Positions 17,001 through 23,478 of a stretch of DNA of 64,000 bases are shown piece after piece. Source of the DNA: Pirellulales bacterium (lineage in GTDB: Bacteria > Planctomycetota > Planctomycetia > Pirellulales > JACPPG01); assembly GCA_036499395.1 (NCBI GenBank), contig DASYDW010000066.1, positions 1 to 64,000 of the forward strand, given 5' to 3'. The notes beneath the pieces were generated by a model. It searched no databases and was not told where the DNA came from. It saw only the letters and a program-made list of their open reading frames with translations. Both the position numbers and the translations under genes were made by a program. How positions within the stretch are numbered: the first letter of the stretch is position 1; every line of letters begins with the position of its first letter.

Positions 17001-17958
17001 CCGGTGAGGTACTTGTTTCGTCGAGCGTTACCGTGAACTGCATCGGAATCGTGGAATCTTCAGCCGCTGGCTTTGTCGCTTCGTTATCGACAATTGAGAG
17101 CACTGGTGGAAGTAAGATATATGACGACGCAACGCCCGCTCGGAACTCATCATTTGCTTGAACGAAAATCAGAACTTCCCCCGGACTATTCTGATCGAGC
17201 GGTGGGTCACCATTGTTCGGCGCGTCCGCGTTATTGTCGTACGTAATCGTACGCAGTACTTTCTGATAATCCTCGACGCTGTCTACGCCTGACAATGTAA
17301 GGACACCATTCGCATATACTTTTGAGATTTGTGTGCCGGTCGTGTCGCAGTCGAGAACATCACCGCTTGACGGATGGGGCGTTGGGCCATTCAGATTCGA
17401 AATCGTCGCAGTTAATGACGTCAGTGTTGATACGCCATCTGTTAACGTCGCGTTGGGTGCCGCAATTGGGATCGGGCCATTATTAGTCCATTGGGTGTCG
17501 AGGTTCGTGTTAAACCGAGGATCGTCGGTCTCGCCGTTCAGAATCACAATCGGGCCTTGAACAAACGTAATGGTAGTGGCCGCTGTTATGCTTGGATCGG
17601 CATCTAACCATGCTTCTATGGTAAAACTGCCTTGGCCCCACTGTTCTATAGCAACAGCGCTTCTAAAGGGACTAGCATTAGATACCAGAGCGTTGGCAAC
17701 ACTCGCACCATTATCATTTGTTATGGCATGATAATCGCCAAAAGGAGATGAGTGCGCCGTGCCGTCGACCGTCATATAATCTACGGTTGTGTATTCTGTC
17801 GACGACGTAGATGTAGATATTGTGAAGAGAACTCTGCTGTTGGGATAGTCGAGCTGCGCCGACAAAGTCAACTCTGGCGAAGCATCAAATACTCGCCGAC
17901 TCTCCAACTCCTCGAACTGATGCCTTCGCCTTTTTGAGCATCGTTTTGAACGTCGCAT
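11056..17958 (-). CDS. Giant RHS/YD-repeat polymorphic toxin with planctomycete surface motif and Calx-beta domain
   Basis: About 2300 residues from the chosen ATG at 17958; the frame stays open to 18186. Residues 1-27 are very basic and carry FEELESRRVFDAS, the LEPR-type motif found at the start of many planctomycete surface proteins. Approximate layout: secreted beta-rich region to residue 285, a Calx-beta domain at 288-395 (VHYETEDGTAESGVDYKEKS), an acidic linker with CGCG, an RHS shell with dozens of YD repeats at 640-2000, and an RHS core ending at DPFGLEP near 2103. The final 197 residues are the toxin tip. It contains TITFKDTYDFDPKPFGEEIS and then GRPWYAELKV, which recalls the D-x-Y-D motif of colicin M-type lipid II hydrolases; this is tentative. 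The membrane immunity candidate follows with no gap. Confidence 0.88.
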   Translation of the reverse strand: MRRSKRCSKRRRHQFEELESRRVFDASPELTLSAQLDYPNSRVLFTISTSTSSTEYTTVDYMTVDGTAHSSPFGDYHAITNDNGASVANALVSNASPFRSAVAIEQWGQGSFTIEAWLDADPSITAATTITFVQGPIVILNGETDDPRFNTNLDTQWTNNGPIPIAAPNATLTDGVSTLTSLTATISNLNGPTPHPSSGDVLDCDTTGTQISKVYANGVLTLSGVDSVEDYQKVLRTITYDNNADAPNNGDPPLDQNSPGEVLIFVQANDEFRAGVASSYILLPPVLSIVDNEATKPAAEDSTIPMQFTVTLDETSTSPVTVHYETEDGTAESGVDYKEKSGDLTIPAGEDSGTITISILASSSDDQEPDKTFTIKLSEPSNAILKDDEATGTIHTSDTDSDDDPNNDEGDNCGCGVDSSDMTAEADSDLDATAATGSLSLDQPLVAGSLSGAATAVYQSDDNPHPIVALSEAVPTAAAGTVAYSADATLTFGGITLPTQYYASSAGLAQGSYIKLAQEFDAAALSTGTYLWSMTVNYHFNASGGGSAQTVTEAYSGQQAIINHIASPYGNRWWISSLDQLIPQAGSSTQPAGITYVSGDGQAAFYPYDSSWGGYDTPHGYYTNLMKNTDGSFTLTDPQGNKKYFTAAGQLTGTSQPDGNDTKYAYNGNGSLSGITDNYGHTVSFGYTSGLLSSVTDAANNVTSVHIDSATNTLTQVTTPPPQSGGSAIVSTMSYDPTSKLIGSLTQVTAGISTQTNYGFDSSTNRLSYIQHADDNTKEQIMPGVVSGLLAPGTGTSSANAAAFVTNTNRTATITDELGHTSTEIFNAHGLVLSETDFNGNTTSYTRDFNGRILTKTTTAPNNDQGLTTLVTTYTYDDKGNVIEVQYPDGSTEHWDYDPVLNVPTTHIDQLGHETDYTIAPITGLVLTVHEIGTGTNDRTTIYTYTPAPTSPGQLPGGLMLTETDPLGILTTYSYYSNAAQPGKFGQVETINYAVGTADHASVSYDYDAAGNMTTSTDELGRVTTYQYDAQNQLIHTALPNPGFSQATASASTTYDGSGRVLTQTDALNNTTQYVYDARGNLWKTIETDPNGGTLQTTYTYDSSGNLKTVTDPLGRVTKYDYDPMGNLLDVIAPDPNGNPSVNGPETSYTYDAAGNRKTMTDPNGGLTTYYYDAMNRLVKEVDPNPLTGLDDTGSQVTTYTYDAAGNMTSMTNAEGQTTYQYDTEGQLVRTIMPNPVNGLGPIGGLNGTPATGTPYTAYTYDNDGNVSTTTDAMGNTTTYEYDYRNRLTWTIEPDPGTGLGGNDSSDNPKTENIYDAAGQLIQSVDQLGQITTYQYDGLGRVHEEIMPNTGDGSGPVDAEGNRSPYADPTIGYPYTVYTYDAAGDELTQTDSLGNTTSYQYDTLGRLTKETQPIPTDDGTDADRPVTQYVYDKDSERIETIDPLGHVTTDQYDGDGRLSREIAPNPTTGLGPSAGPSGSPDAGTAYTAYTYDANGNLKTQADALGDTTTYVYDHLNRQTSVEDPDHNVTNYTYYAWGQQKTITDPDLNTTTYTYDHDGRTLTDTNQLSNARSYTYDADGNVKSEIDRDGRTTTYQYDRLNREIAEDWYAAGSSTAYYTIGYLYRDDGAMLSATAMTVGSATADANYDYEYDGDDHLVQTTSNLAGLTGGVQIGQFYDDNGNLVSLQGASINGVLDFFNDYSYDHLNRLTQIYQFGLAGLFGLPGNTVANKAVNIGYNGLGQIDEIDRYSDAFSTSVANSTYTYNGADQLTGLLDTGPTGATIENYGWHFNAANQISQFVNAKHGNESLTYSYDAAGQLVNANSSGIAAVGYDYDQNGNRTDTTSQVIFGGTTTTAYTTITNNEVTNDGKYAYSYDAEGNTTQRTALDASGNPTGETFVLSWDNRNRLTSVTDYASAADASSHATPQWTVTYTYDMFNNIVGREVVSHVVTVSSSSQHYIYDNGQIVLQLADNGAVDDRYLWAPAVDLLLAQEDANNDVDWALDDNLNSVRDWINNTGAVVAHNAYDAFGDLEAGLSTGTLNAPFGFTGVFRDDLTGFQNNRDRWYDPETARWLSQDPAGFVAGDSNLYRYVENGPTNAIDPFGLEPIGYASGGNGLGTLLALLAQNNPLARALLTHYVMATGGPYVLSEAEAISVRPDPLDVRDIPKFYELLHQLEAKAKEQGSQASGLLEGDVSAQSQSTGTLGNFTVHFVGTLTTDCQVPPRWTFDGTITFKDTYDFDPKPFGEEISGRPWYAELKVIYGYYLISGKPFEVSSVDLKARQIWTQSTVRWAGAQSPGDE
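11650..16030 (-). repeat. RHS/YD repeat-coding region
   Basis: Inside the giant RHS gene the sequence is a long array of imperfect units of about 60 to 70 bases that encode YD motifs (TTYQYDALGRL-like, TYTYDAAGN-like). On the plus strand these appear as repeated 'gtcgtattggtaggtcgt' and 'gccgtcgtaggtgta' type words. The repeats build the RHS shell that encapsulates the toxin. They also create long spurious open frames on the opposite strand (for example 12313-13587). Confidence 0.85.
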
Positions 17959-18406
17959 AAGAAAGCCTACCGCTTCAAATCGCCGAAACCAGCCCGATGT
18001 CTTAACACGCACGATGCCGTCTCCGAAGGTGGTGCGAATGACGATGTATTTGGAATTCTGGACGGTAGACCGTCGCTGAATACAAGAGTTATTTCTCAGC
18101 AACCCCCTACCAACTCCATAGAAGCAAAGAAAATAGTAGACTAGGTAAGAACGCGACGTTATACCGGGCTTGCCGCTTTCTCGCAACTGTCGCTAAGAAT
18201 GACGAATGGTATGTGACTATATGCCGGTAGCGGTGGGTAGTGGAAAGTAATCACATCCAAGCCGACTCCTAGATCTCTCGGCGTCTTCGCCGCAACTGAC
18301 CAATGACAGTTCAGACCCGCGATAACAACTGGTTTCCGCGTATTTGCCGGTATTTGCCCGTCCACTCTCGAACTCACGGAGCCCCCGTACCTTAAGGCGA
18401 GCAATT
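17959..18406. other. Divergent intergenic region between RHS gene and HTH-like gene
   Basis: About 450 bases between the chosen RHS start and the start of the gene at 18407. The RHS frame stays open to 18186, so part of this may be coding if an upstream start is used. The extra residues are not motif-bearing, which is why the shorter start was preferred. No RNA gene or strong operator is seen. Confidence 0.35.
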
Positions 18407-18697
18407 ATGGCTAAACAACGCGTCAACAAGGCCGCGCAGATCCGCAAGACAATCGAGCAACTTGGGGCAGGCGCACGACCCCGGGAAGTAATCGCCGCCT
18501 TGGCCGCCAAGCGGATCAAAGTCACGCCATCGCAAGTAAGCAATGAAAAGGCAGCACTTGGCGGATCGACGGGCGGGCGCAAACGCGCCAAGGATGAGAT
18601 CAGCATGGATACGCTAATTGAAGTGAAGAAGCTCGTCGATAGGTTCGGACTGGAAAATGCTCAAACGGCGATGGACGCCTTGTCGCGTTTGCTCTGA
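18407..18697 (+). CDS. Small HTH-like protein
   Basis: A 96-residue basic protein starting at the ATG at 18407, preceded by AAGGCGAG. MAKQRVNKAAQIRKTIEQLG, then ARPREVIAALAAKRIKVTPS and QVSNEKAALGGSTGGRKR form a helix-turn-helix-like unit with a basic tail. A second helical segment (DTLIEVKKLVDRFGLENAQT) follows. Proteins of this kind are common and uncharacterised in planctomycetes. It is the first plus-strand gene after the RHS locus and lies upstream of the ArdC gene. DNA binding is inferred from composition. Confidence 0.7.
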   Translation: MAKQRVNKAAQIRKTIEQLGAGARPREVIAALAAKRIKVTPSQVSNEKAALGGSTGGRKRAKDEISMDTLIEVKKLVDRFGLENAQTAMDALSRLL

Positions 18698-18949
18698 GCA
18701 TTCAGAGCGCGAGCATTTGTAGTGAATTGTCATTACGGATCGCTTATCCGCTTGGCATAGTTACGACGGCGCTTATAAACTTCCAGTCGGCTCGGGAGTT
18801 TAGCGGCTCCGCCAGCCTGGTCGCTGGGGAAGTGTAGGGGCTTCCCTGGCGGCTACTATGCCTTAACGTCGAAATACCTTCGTCTGATTGCCGGCCTATT
18901 GTCGGCGGATTACAATCGCCACGGCTGTGCGCATGTGCCCACAGCTTGA

Positions 18950-18988
18950 GCCGTCTGGAACGCCGTCACGCTCCCAGGCGGCTTTTTT
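18950..18988 (+). terminator. Rho-independent terminator-like hairpin
   Basis: The arm GCCGTCTGGAA (18950-18960) pairs with TCCCAGGCGGC (18972-18982) with one G-T wobble and one mismatch, and is followed by six T residues (18983-18988). It points along the plus strand, about 250 bases after the HTH-like gene. Confidence 0.6.
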
Positions 18989-19349
18989 CGTGCGCGTAGG
19001 GTACTGCCTAATTTTCAGGAAATTCTTCGAGGGCACCTCGCCTGCGGCGACCGCGCGCTCGCGGGCTGCGCTTCGCTCCGGTCCAGATCGGACGCCTTGG
19101 CCCCTTTCGCCCGACTGGTGCGACGGCCTGCGGCCTCAGGCGGTCACCTGACGGTGGCTGAAGACCTGCTTCTCGTGCTACCGAGCTAGGGGGCACATCC
19201 CCCGGGCCGTCAAGGATCGGGACCACGCGACCGCCTCGGGTCTCCTTCCCACCTTCCTCCGCTCGCGCTTCGTGCAGGCGGGCGCCTCCCAACGGCGGTC
19301 GTCCTTGACTGCCCTCCCCCTGAGTTTTGGGCGCTTCGCCCCCGTTGCC

Positions 19350-19367
19350 CAAAAGCATGTGCTTTTG
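19350..19367. promoter_or_regulatory. Perfect palindrome upstream of the ArdC gene
   Basis: CAAAAGCATGTGCTTTTG is a palindrome of two 8-base arms around TG. It ends about 41 bases before the ArdC start codon. It could be an operator for one of the small HTH proteins nearby, or a weak bidirectional hairpin. Confidence 0.4.
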
Positions 19368-19408
19368 ATGCACCGGGTTTTTTTCAATCTCAGAGGGAGT
19401 ACCAGACC

Positions 19409-20311
19409 ATGAGCACTGCCAACACCAAACGCACCGATGTGTACAGCCGCGTTACCTCCACGATCGTCGAACAGCTTGAGCGAGGTGTGCGGCCCTGGAT
19501 GCAACCGTGGAAGACGGAGTATGCCGCCGGACGAATTACGCGACCGCTGCGGCATAACGGAGAGGCCTATAAGGGCATCAATGTCATCACGCTGTGGATG
19601 GAAAGTGAATTACGCGGTTTTGCCTGTCCCTTCTTTCTGACCTTCCAGCAGGCCAAGGAACTGGGCGGGTTCGTGAAGAAAGGCGAGCACGGATTGCCCG
19701 TGGTCTATGCCAGTACGTTCAAGAAGACCGACACCAACGACGACGGGGCCGAGATCGAGCAGGAGATACCGTTCCTCAAGCAGTACACGGTCTTCAACGC
19801 CGAGCAAATCGAGGGCTTGCCAGAACGTTTCTACGTTTTGGCCAAGCAACCTAAAGAGAAGTTCGAACGCATCGAGCAGGCCGAGCGGTTTTTTGGCAAT
19901 ACCAAGGCAGATATTCGTTATGGCGGTAATCGGGCCTATTACGCCATAGATGCCGACTATGTGCGGATGCCGCCGTTGGAAACGTTCCGCGATGCCGAGT
20001 CGCACGCGGCGACGTTGGCCCATGAGATCACGCACTGGACACGGCACCCATCACGGCTCAACCGCGATCTCGGCCGTAAGCGATTTGGTGACGAGGGTTA
20101 CGCCGTCGAGGAGTTGGTGGCGGAGCTGGGAGCGGCCTTTCTCTGTGCGGATTTGCAGATCACGCCGGAAGTTCGCGACGATCACGCCAGCTACATCGAC
20201 AGTTGGCTCAAGGTACTCAAAGACGACAGGCGGGCGATCTTCTCGGCTGCATCACACGCCAGCAAAGCGGTTGATTTCTTGCACGGGCTCCAGGGAGCCG
20301 GTCAGACCTGA
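19409..20311 (+). CDS. ardC: ArdC-like antirestriction protein (ssDNA-binding plus zinc metallopeptidase-like domain)
   Basis: A 300-residue protein of the ArdC family. The N-terminal ArdC/DUF1738 domain runs from about residue 8 to 130 (VYSRVTSTIVEQLERGVRPW, YKGINVITLW, VKKGEHGLPVVY). The C-terminal polyvalent metallopeptidase domain has HEITHWTRHPSRLNRD, with the zinc motif HExxH, and the second acidic element YAVEELVAELGAAFLC. ArdC proteins are carried on conjugative and integrative elements and protect incoming DNA from restriction. Start ATG at 19409 with AGGGAG about nine bases upstream. Full length for the family. It supports the view that this region is mobile DNA. Confidence 0.92.
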   Translation: MSTANTKRTDVYSRVTSTIVEQLERGVRPWMQPWKTEYAAGRITRPLRHNGEAYKGINVITLWMESELRGFACPFFLTFQQAKELGGFVKKGEHGLPVVYASTFKKTDTNDDGAEIEQEIPFLKQYTVFNAEQIEGLPERFYVLAKQPKEKFERIEQAERFFGNTKADIRYGGNRAYYAIDADYVRMPPLETFRDAESHAATLAHEITHWTRHPSRLNRDLGRKRFGDEGYAVEELVAELGAAFLCADLQITPEVRDDHASYIDSWLKVLKDDRRAIFSAASHASKAVDFLHGLQGAGQT

Positions 20312-20368
20312 CCGGTTCTCGGCCTTCATTGCGGCAGGACTTCACTCGTACTTTCGGCAGCCAGTCCA

Positions 20369-20665
20369 ATGGATACTCAATATACGATCACCGATCCAGA
20401 CGACGCATCGCGGCCCCCGCTGTTCAGCTTCAACGAATGGCGACAGGTCGTACACGTCCTGAAGCTCTCCAAGCGGCAGGCCGAAATCGTCGGCTACCTC
20501 ATGCAAAGCCAGACCCGCAGCTCAATACAGCGAATTTTAAAAATCAAGCCGTCAACCTTTCGGACACAATACGACAGGGCCAGGGCACGACTCGGAGCCA
20601 GCGACAAGATGGCGATAAGCTATCGCGTCTTCGAAGTATTTCGCCAAATCCACGGACGCGATTAG
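20369..20665 (+). CDS. Small LuxR-type HTH protein (copy 1)
   Basis: A 98-residue protein that is little more than a GerE/LuxR-type helix-turn-helix: LSKRQAEIVGYLMQSQTRSS, then RILKIKPSTFRTQYDRARAR, and an extension to residue 98. It has no receiver or ligand domain, so it is either a stand-alone DNA binder or needs a partner. It follows the ArdC gene by 57 bases. A second copy lies at 20856-21158, with the same layout and clear similarity. A 30-base-spaced direct repeat sits right behind this gene. Confidence 0.8.
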   Translation: MDTQYTITDPDDASRPPLFSFNEWRQVVHVLKLSKRQAEIVGYLMQSQTRSSIQRILKIKPSTFRTQYDRARARLGASDKMAISYRVFEVFRQIHGRD

Positions 20666-20679
20666 CACTGTCGCCAAAT

Positions 20680-20730
20680 AGGGCGACACCTAATGAGCGA
20701 CGCGCTTGCGGGCGACACCTAAACAGCGAC
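20680..20730. repeat. Pair of 21-bp direct repeats between two LuxR-type genes
   Basis: GGGCGACACCTAATGAGCGAC at 20680-20700 recurs as the same word with two changes (AC for TG at positions 14-15) at 20710-20730, exactly 30 bases apart. The repeat starts 15 bases after the stop of the first LuxR-type gene. It could be an iteron-like binding site for the HTH proteins, or a recombination relic. Confidence 0.6.
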
Positions 20731-20855
20731 TCGTCGCCCGCTCAGCGATGAACTATTCTCCGCTCATTGGTACTGATGCTGTTTCCTGAGTAACGGTGCC
20801 TATGTGGTCAGTATGAAAGGTCACCAAGAGTCTCACTTCGGACAGAGGAGCGGGA

Positions 20856-21158
20856 TTGGCGACCACCGACAGAAGGACCGCCTGCAGTGCCGCATTGCCG
20901 CCCCCAATCTTCACCTCGAAGGAATGGCAGGACCTGATACGGTTCTGCGGACTATCCCCTCGGCAGGCGCAAATTGTTGGGCTGGTAATGCAAAGCTGGG
21001 ACCGAAACGAGATCGTTGCAGCACTCAAGATCAGCGAGTCGACCTATCGTACGCAACTCGACAGAGCGAAGGCTCGGCTTTCCGCGCGAGATCGGATTGG
21101 GATTGTGTACCAGATGTTCTCGAAATTCCGCCAAACGGTCGAAGTCAAGGACGCTTAA
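20856..21158 (+). CDS. Small LuxR-type HTH protein (copy 2)
   Basis: A 100-residue paralogue of the preceding gene: LSPRQAQIVGLVMQSWDRNE, ALKISESTYRTQLDRAKARL, ARDRIGIVYQMFSKFRQTVE. A TTG start at 20856 is supported by GAGGAG at 20845-20850. As in copy 1, only the HTH is present. The pair probably arose by duplication. Regulation of the neighbouring mobile genes, or of themselves through the direct repeats, is a reasonable guess. Confidence 0.78.
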   Translation: MATTDRRTACSAALPPPIFTSKEWQDLIRFCGLSPRQAQIVGLVMQSWDRNEIVAALKISESTYRTQLDRAKARLSARDRIGIVYQMFSKFRQTVEVKDA

Positions 21159-21349
21159 CGTCCAATGGCACATTCACTGAACGCTAAACCAACCGAAGCT
21201 AATGGCTAGCATCTAAATCGGCCGCGTCGTCAAGCCAGGTGGCTTGACGATCTTCTCGCCCCTCGGGTCACCGTACCGGTGTCCCTCGGTGCTTCAGCGT
21301 CGAAGAAGCGTTTTGCGTTCTCAATCTGCGCCATCAACCGGAGACCACG

Positions 21350-22024
21350 ATGTATCCACGAGTTCTTCTGAGTATTGCCTTCTCGATGATTGTCGGATTC
21401 AGCATGTCGACCAAAGCTTCAATCCTGAATTACAGTTCGACAATTGTTGTCATACCCGCTCCTGCGAACGTGACGCCCGGAAACCTTGAGAGCGACAAGC
21501 GAATCCGTGTGTTCGCGGAGCAACAACATCTCACGCTCGCCCATGACCTGGCCGTCGACATTACCGTGCCTGGTACGTCGCCCGCCGGAGGTGTACCGAA
21601 TCTAAGTATCGGTTCAATCGCCGCTGGTACGCTGGTCGACAGCTATCTTTTGCACTTCGACGATGCAGGCACTCCGGGCGACCCGGTTCACATTACCGGA
21701 TCGATTGCGTTCAGTGACGATATTCTCGGCATCATTGTGCTTGCGCAATCGCTTGATGGCACTGACGCCTACCCTGGCTTAACCACCACGATCTATCCCT
21801 TTGGCGATGCGGCACGGGGATTAGAGCTTCACGACGGCAACGGCTCCGACAGCATCACATTCAGCACCGATTTGCATACGATCGCACTCGATTTTCACAA
21901 TATCAAGAACACCGACGAAGTGCGGGTAATCACGGCCTCCACGGTGCCCGAGCCTTCGACATTCGCTCTGACCGTGGTTGCCGGACTGGGACTATTTCTT
22001 TGGTTGCGGCGGCGTTCGTTGTAA
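21350..22024 (+). CDS. PEP-CTERM sorting domain protein
   Basis: A 224-residue secreted protein. A signal peptide (YPRVLLSIAFSMIVGFSMST) is followed by a beta-rich Thr/Asp-rich body and a C-terminal sorting signal VPEPSTFALTVVAGLGLFLW with a final Arg cluster. PEP-CTERM signals direct proteins to the exosortase/archaeosortase machinery and usually to the outer surface or matrix. No other domain is recognised. It is followed, with a 67-base gap, by a second protein of the same type. Confidence 0.85.
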   Translation: MYPRVLLSIAFSMIVGFSMSTKASILNYSSTIVVIPAPANVTPGNLESDKRIRVFAEQQHLTLAHDLAVDITVPGTSPAGGVPNLSIGSIAAGTLVDSYLLHFDDAGTPGDPVHITGSIAFSDDILGIIVLAQSLDGTDAYPGLTTTIYPFGDAARGLELHDGNGSDSITFSTDLHTIALDFHNIKNTDEVRVITASTVPEPSTFALTVVAGLGLFLWLRRRSL

Positions 22025-22091
22025 CCCGAGGCATTTCGCAGCGCAATCGACTGACTCAGTATCTCATGCACGACAACCCAGGAATATTGCC

Positions 22092-22868
22092 ATGATTCGA
22101 TTCGCGTTATTTTCCGCACTTGTTGCAATCGGAGCACGCCTTGGACATGCGGCCACAATCGAGCCGCTGATCGTTGGGCAGCCGTCGGGGAATTCCGGCG
22201 TTCTCAACTACATGGCCGTTGCTACGTCCGGAGGCGGGTACGCGACGCCTGACCTTGGCAATAATCCCCTTATGGACTCGTTTGCCTCCTCGTTCACGTT
22301 TCCAGATGGCTCGACCAGTCATGCAGACGCGTCGTACAGCATCTCAGCAACCCCGAACAGCATTACCATCGTCGTGACGCTCGACGTGTCCTCGCCAGGT
22401 GGCGGCGACGATAGCGACGCAATAGTCCATTTGGGCGTCCCGATCGTGATAGATGCGCAGCTTTCCAGTTATCACGCGACCATTGACTGGCAATCATCCA
22501 ATCCAGTTCAACACAACAACATACCTACTGTTGGCGGACTTCCCACAATCGCAATCGCCGACTACAACTCGTCCGGCCTCCTCGGACCATCGGGACCGGG
22601 GACCTATAGTCACGATGGATTCTTCGGCAATACCAGCAATCCAGGACCGGCCTTGGGAGTAATTGAGATCTATTTGCCGTTCTTCGGCCCCTGGAGCGCG
22701 CCAGAATTTGAAACCGACACTGTCTCGATTACTGTGTCGATACCTGTGCCGGAGCCGCCAGCTATTGTCATCGCTGGCGTTGCGGGGCTTTGCCTGGCGA
22801 CCGTAGCCATACTCAATTCGGTCTACCGCCGCGAGCGGGCATCACTGACATCGGCGAGAAATCAATGA
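22092..22868 (+). CDS. PEP-CTERM-like secreted protein
   Basis: A 258-residue protein starting at the ATG at 22092 with a signal peptide (MIRFALFSALVAIGARLGHA). The body is a Ser/Thr/Gly-rich beta protein with no family I recognise. The C-terminus has VPEPPAIVIAGVAGLCLATV followed by a basic tail, a variant PEP-CTERM signal. The longer frame to 21978 overlaps the previous gene and is not needed. It is probably co-transcribed with the preceding PEP-CTERM gene. Confidence 0.8.
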   Translation: MIRFALFSALVAIGARLGHAATIEPLIVGQPSGNSGVLNYMAVATSGGGYATPDLGNNPLMDSFASSFTFPDGSTSHADASYSISATPNSITIVVTLDVSSPGGGDDSDAIVHLGVPIVIDAQLSSYHATIDWQSSNPVQHNNIPTVGGLPTIAIADYNSSGLLGPSGPGTYSHDGFFGNTSNPGPALGVIEIYLPFFGPWSAPEFETDTVSITVSIPVPEPPAIVIAGVAGLCLATVAILNSVYRRERASLTSARNQ

Positions 22869-23146
22869 TTGTCGTTGGCGGTAATTAGGCGTAGATGGAA
22901 CGAATGCCTGCTGGCCAGTACGTTCCCCATATGCCGCCGCGATCCGACTAACTCACCGCCGGAAACGGATAAGTGGTCCGATTCACGATTTCTGAGATTT
23001 GGTAACAATTTGGTAACAGGATTGGCCATGCCGCCGACATGCGGCTACAATGCCGCGCACGGCGAAGTCGTCGTTTTTGTCCGAGTTTTGAGGCCTTTTT
23101 TCGCCAATCCCACGCGATCGCAATGCGACTGCAAAGTGCCCGGATA

Positions 23147-23202
23147 TAGGTTGAGGGCCTAGTGGTGGCAACACCGTGCAGGTTCAAGTCCTGTTTCCCG
23201 CA
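23147..23202 (+). pseudogene. Truncated tRNA-Leu(GAG), 3' half only
   Basis: From the anticodon region onward the sequence reads as a class II tRNA-Leu: loop TTGAGGG (anticodon GAG), 3' anticodon stem CCTAG, variable arm GGTGGCAACACC, T arm CAGG-TTCAAGT-CCTG, 3' acceptor strand TTCCCGC and discriminator A, then CTA instead of CCA. The D arm and 5' acceptor strand are missing; the bases to the left do not fit a tRNA. A 3' half of this kind is the classic duplicated att site left at one end of an element integrated in a tRNA gene. Confidence 0.8.
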
Positions 23203-23286
23203 CTACTTTCTCTGCAAGGACTTCCGAAGAGTTATTGTAGGGGTCAGCGCCGAAGAAATCGGTGGCTGCCAACAGCGATCACGACA

Positions 23287-23326
23287 AAAACCTCTGGGGC
23301 CGGTTTGGGCCGACCCCAGAGGTTTT
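23287..23326 (+). terminator. Strong bidirectional terminator hairpin
   Basis: AAAACCTCTGGGGCCGG (23287-23303) and CCGACCCCAGAGGTTTT (23310-23326) form a 17-bp stem with one mismatch and a 6-base loop TTTGGG. A-rich and T-rich ends on both sides allow termination in both directions. It can serve the tRNA-Leu remnant on the plus strand and the beta-helix gene on the minus strand. Confidence 0.85.
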
Positions 23327-23478
23327 CTTGTTGCAGCACGTCAACGAAACGGGCGATCAGATCCTTTCCGCCGACTATCTTTCATCGCAGAACGCTCACT
23401 TTCGCCGAACACGACGTCGAGCTTTAATCCGGCGGCGATGTTCTGATCCCGTTCTGCACTTTGGAACCACCGCACGCG

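Larger units (their letters stand above)
18698..19408. other. Long non-coding region upstream of the ArdC gene
   Basis: About 710 bases without a convincing gene. It holds a terminator-like hairpin (18950-18988) and a GC-rich central part with many short inverted words. Two minus-strand frames (19008-19373, 19178-19555) look like composition artefacts. A perfect palindrome lies at 19350-19367, shortly before the ArdC start. Confidence 0.5.

Noticed and set aside
19008-19555. Two minus-strand frames upstream of and overlapping the ArdC start
   Set aside because: They are GC-rich composition artefacts in a non-coding region and overlap the real ArdC gene.
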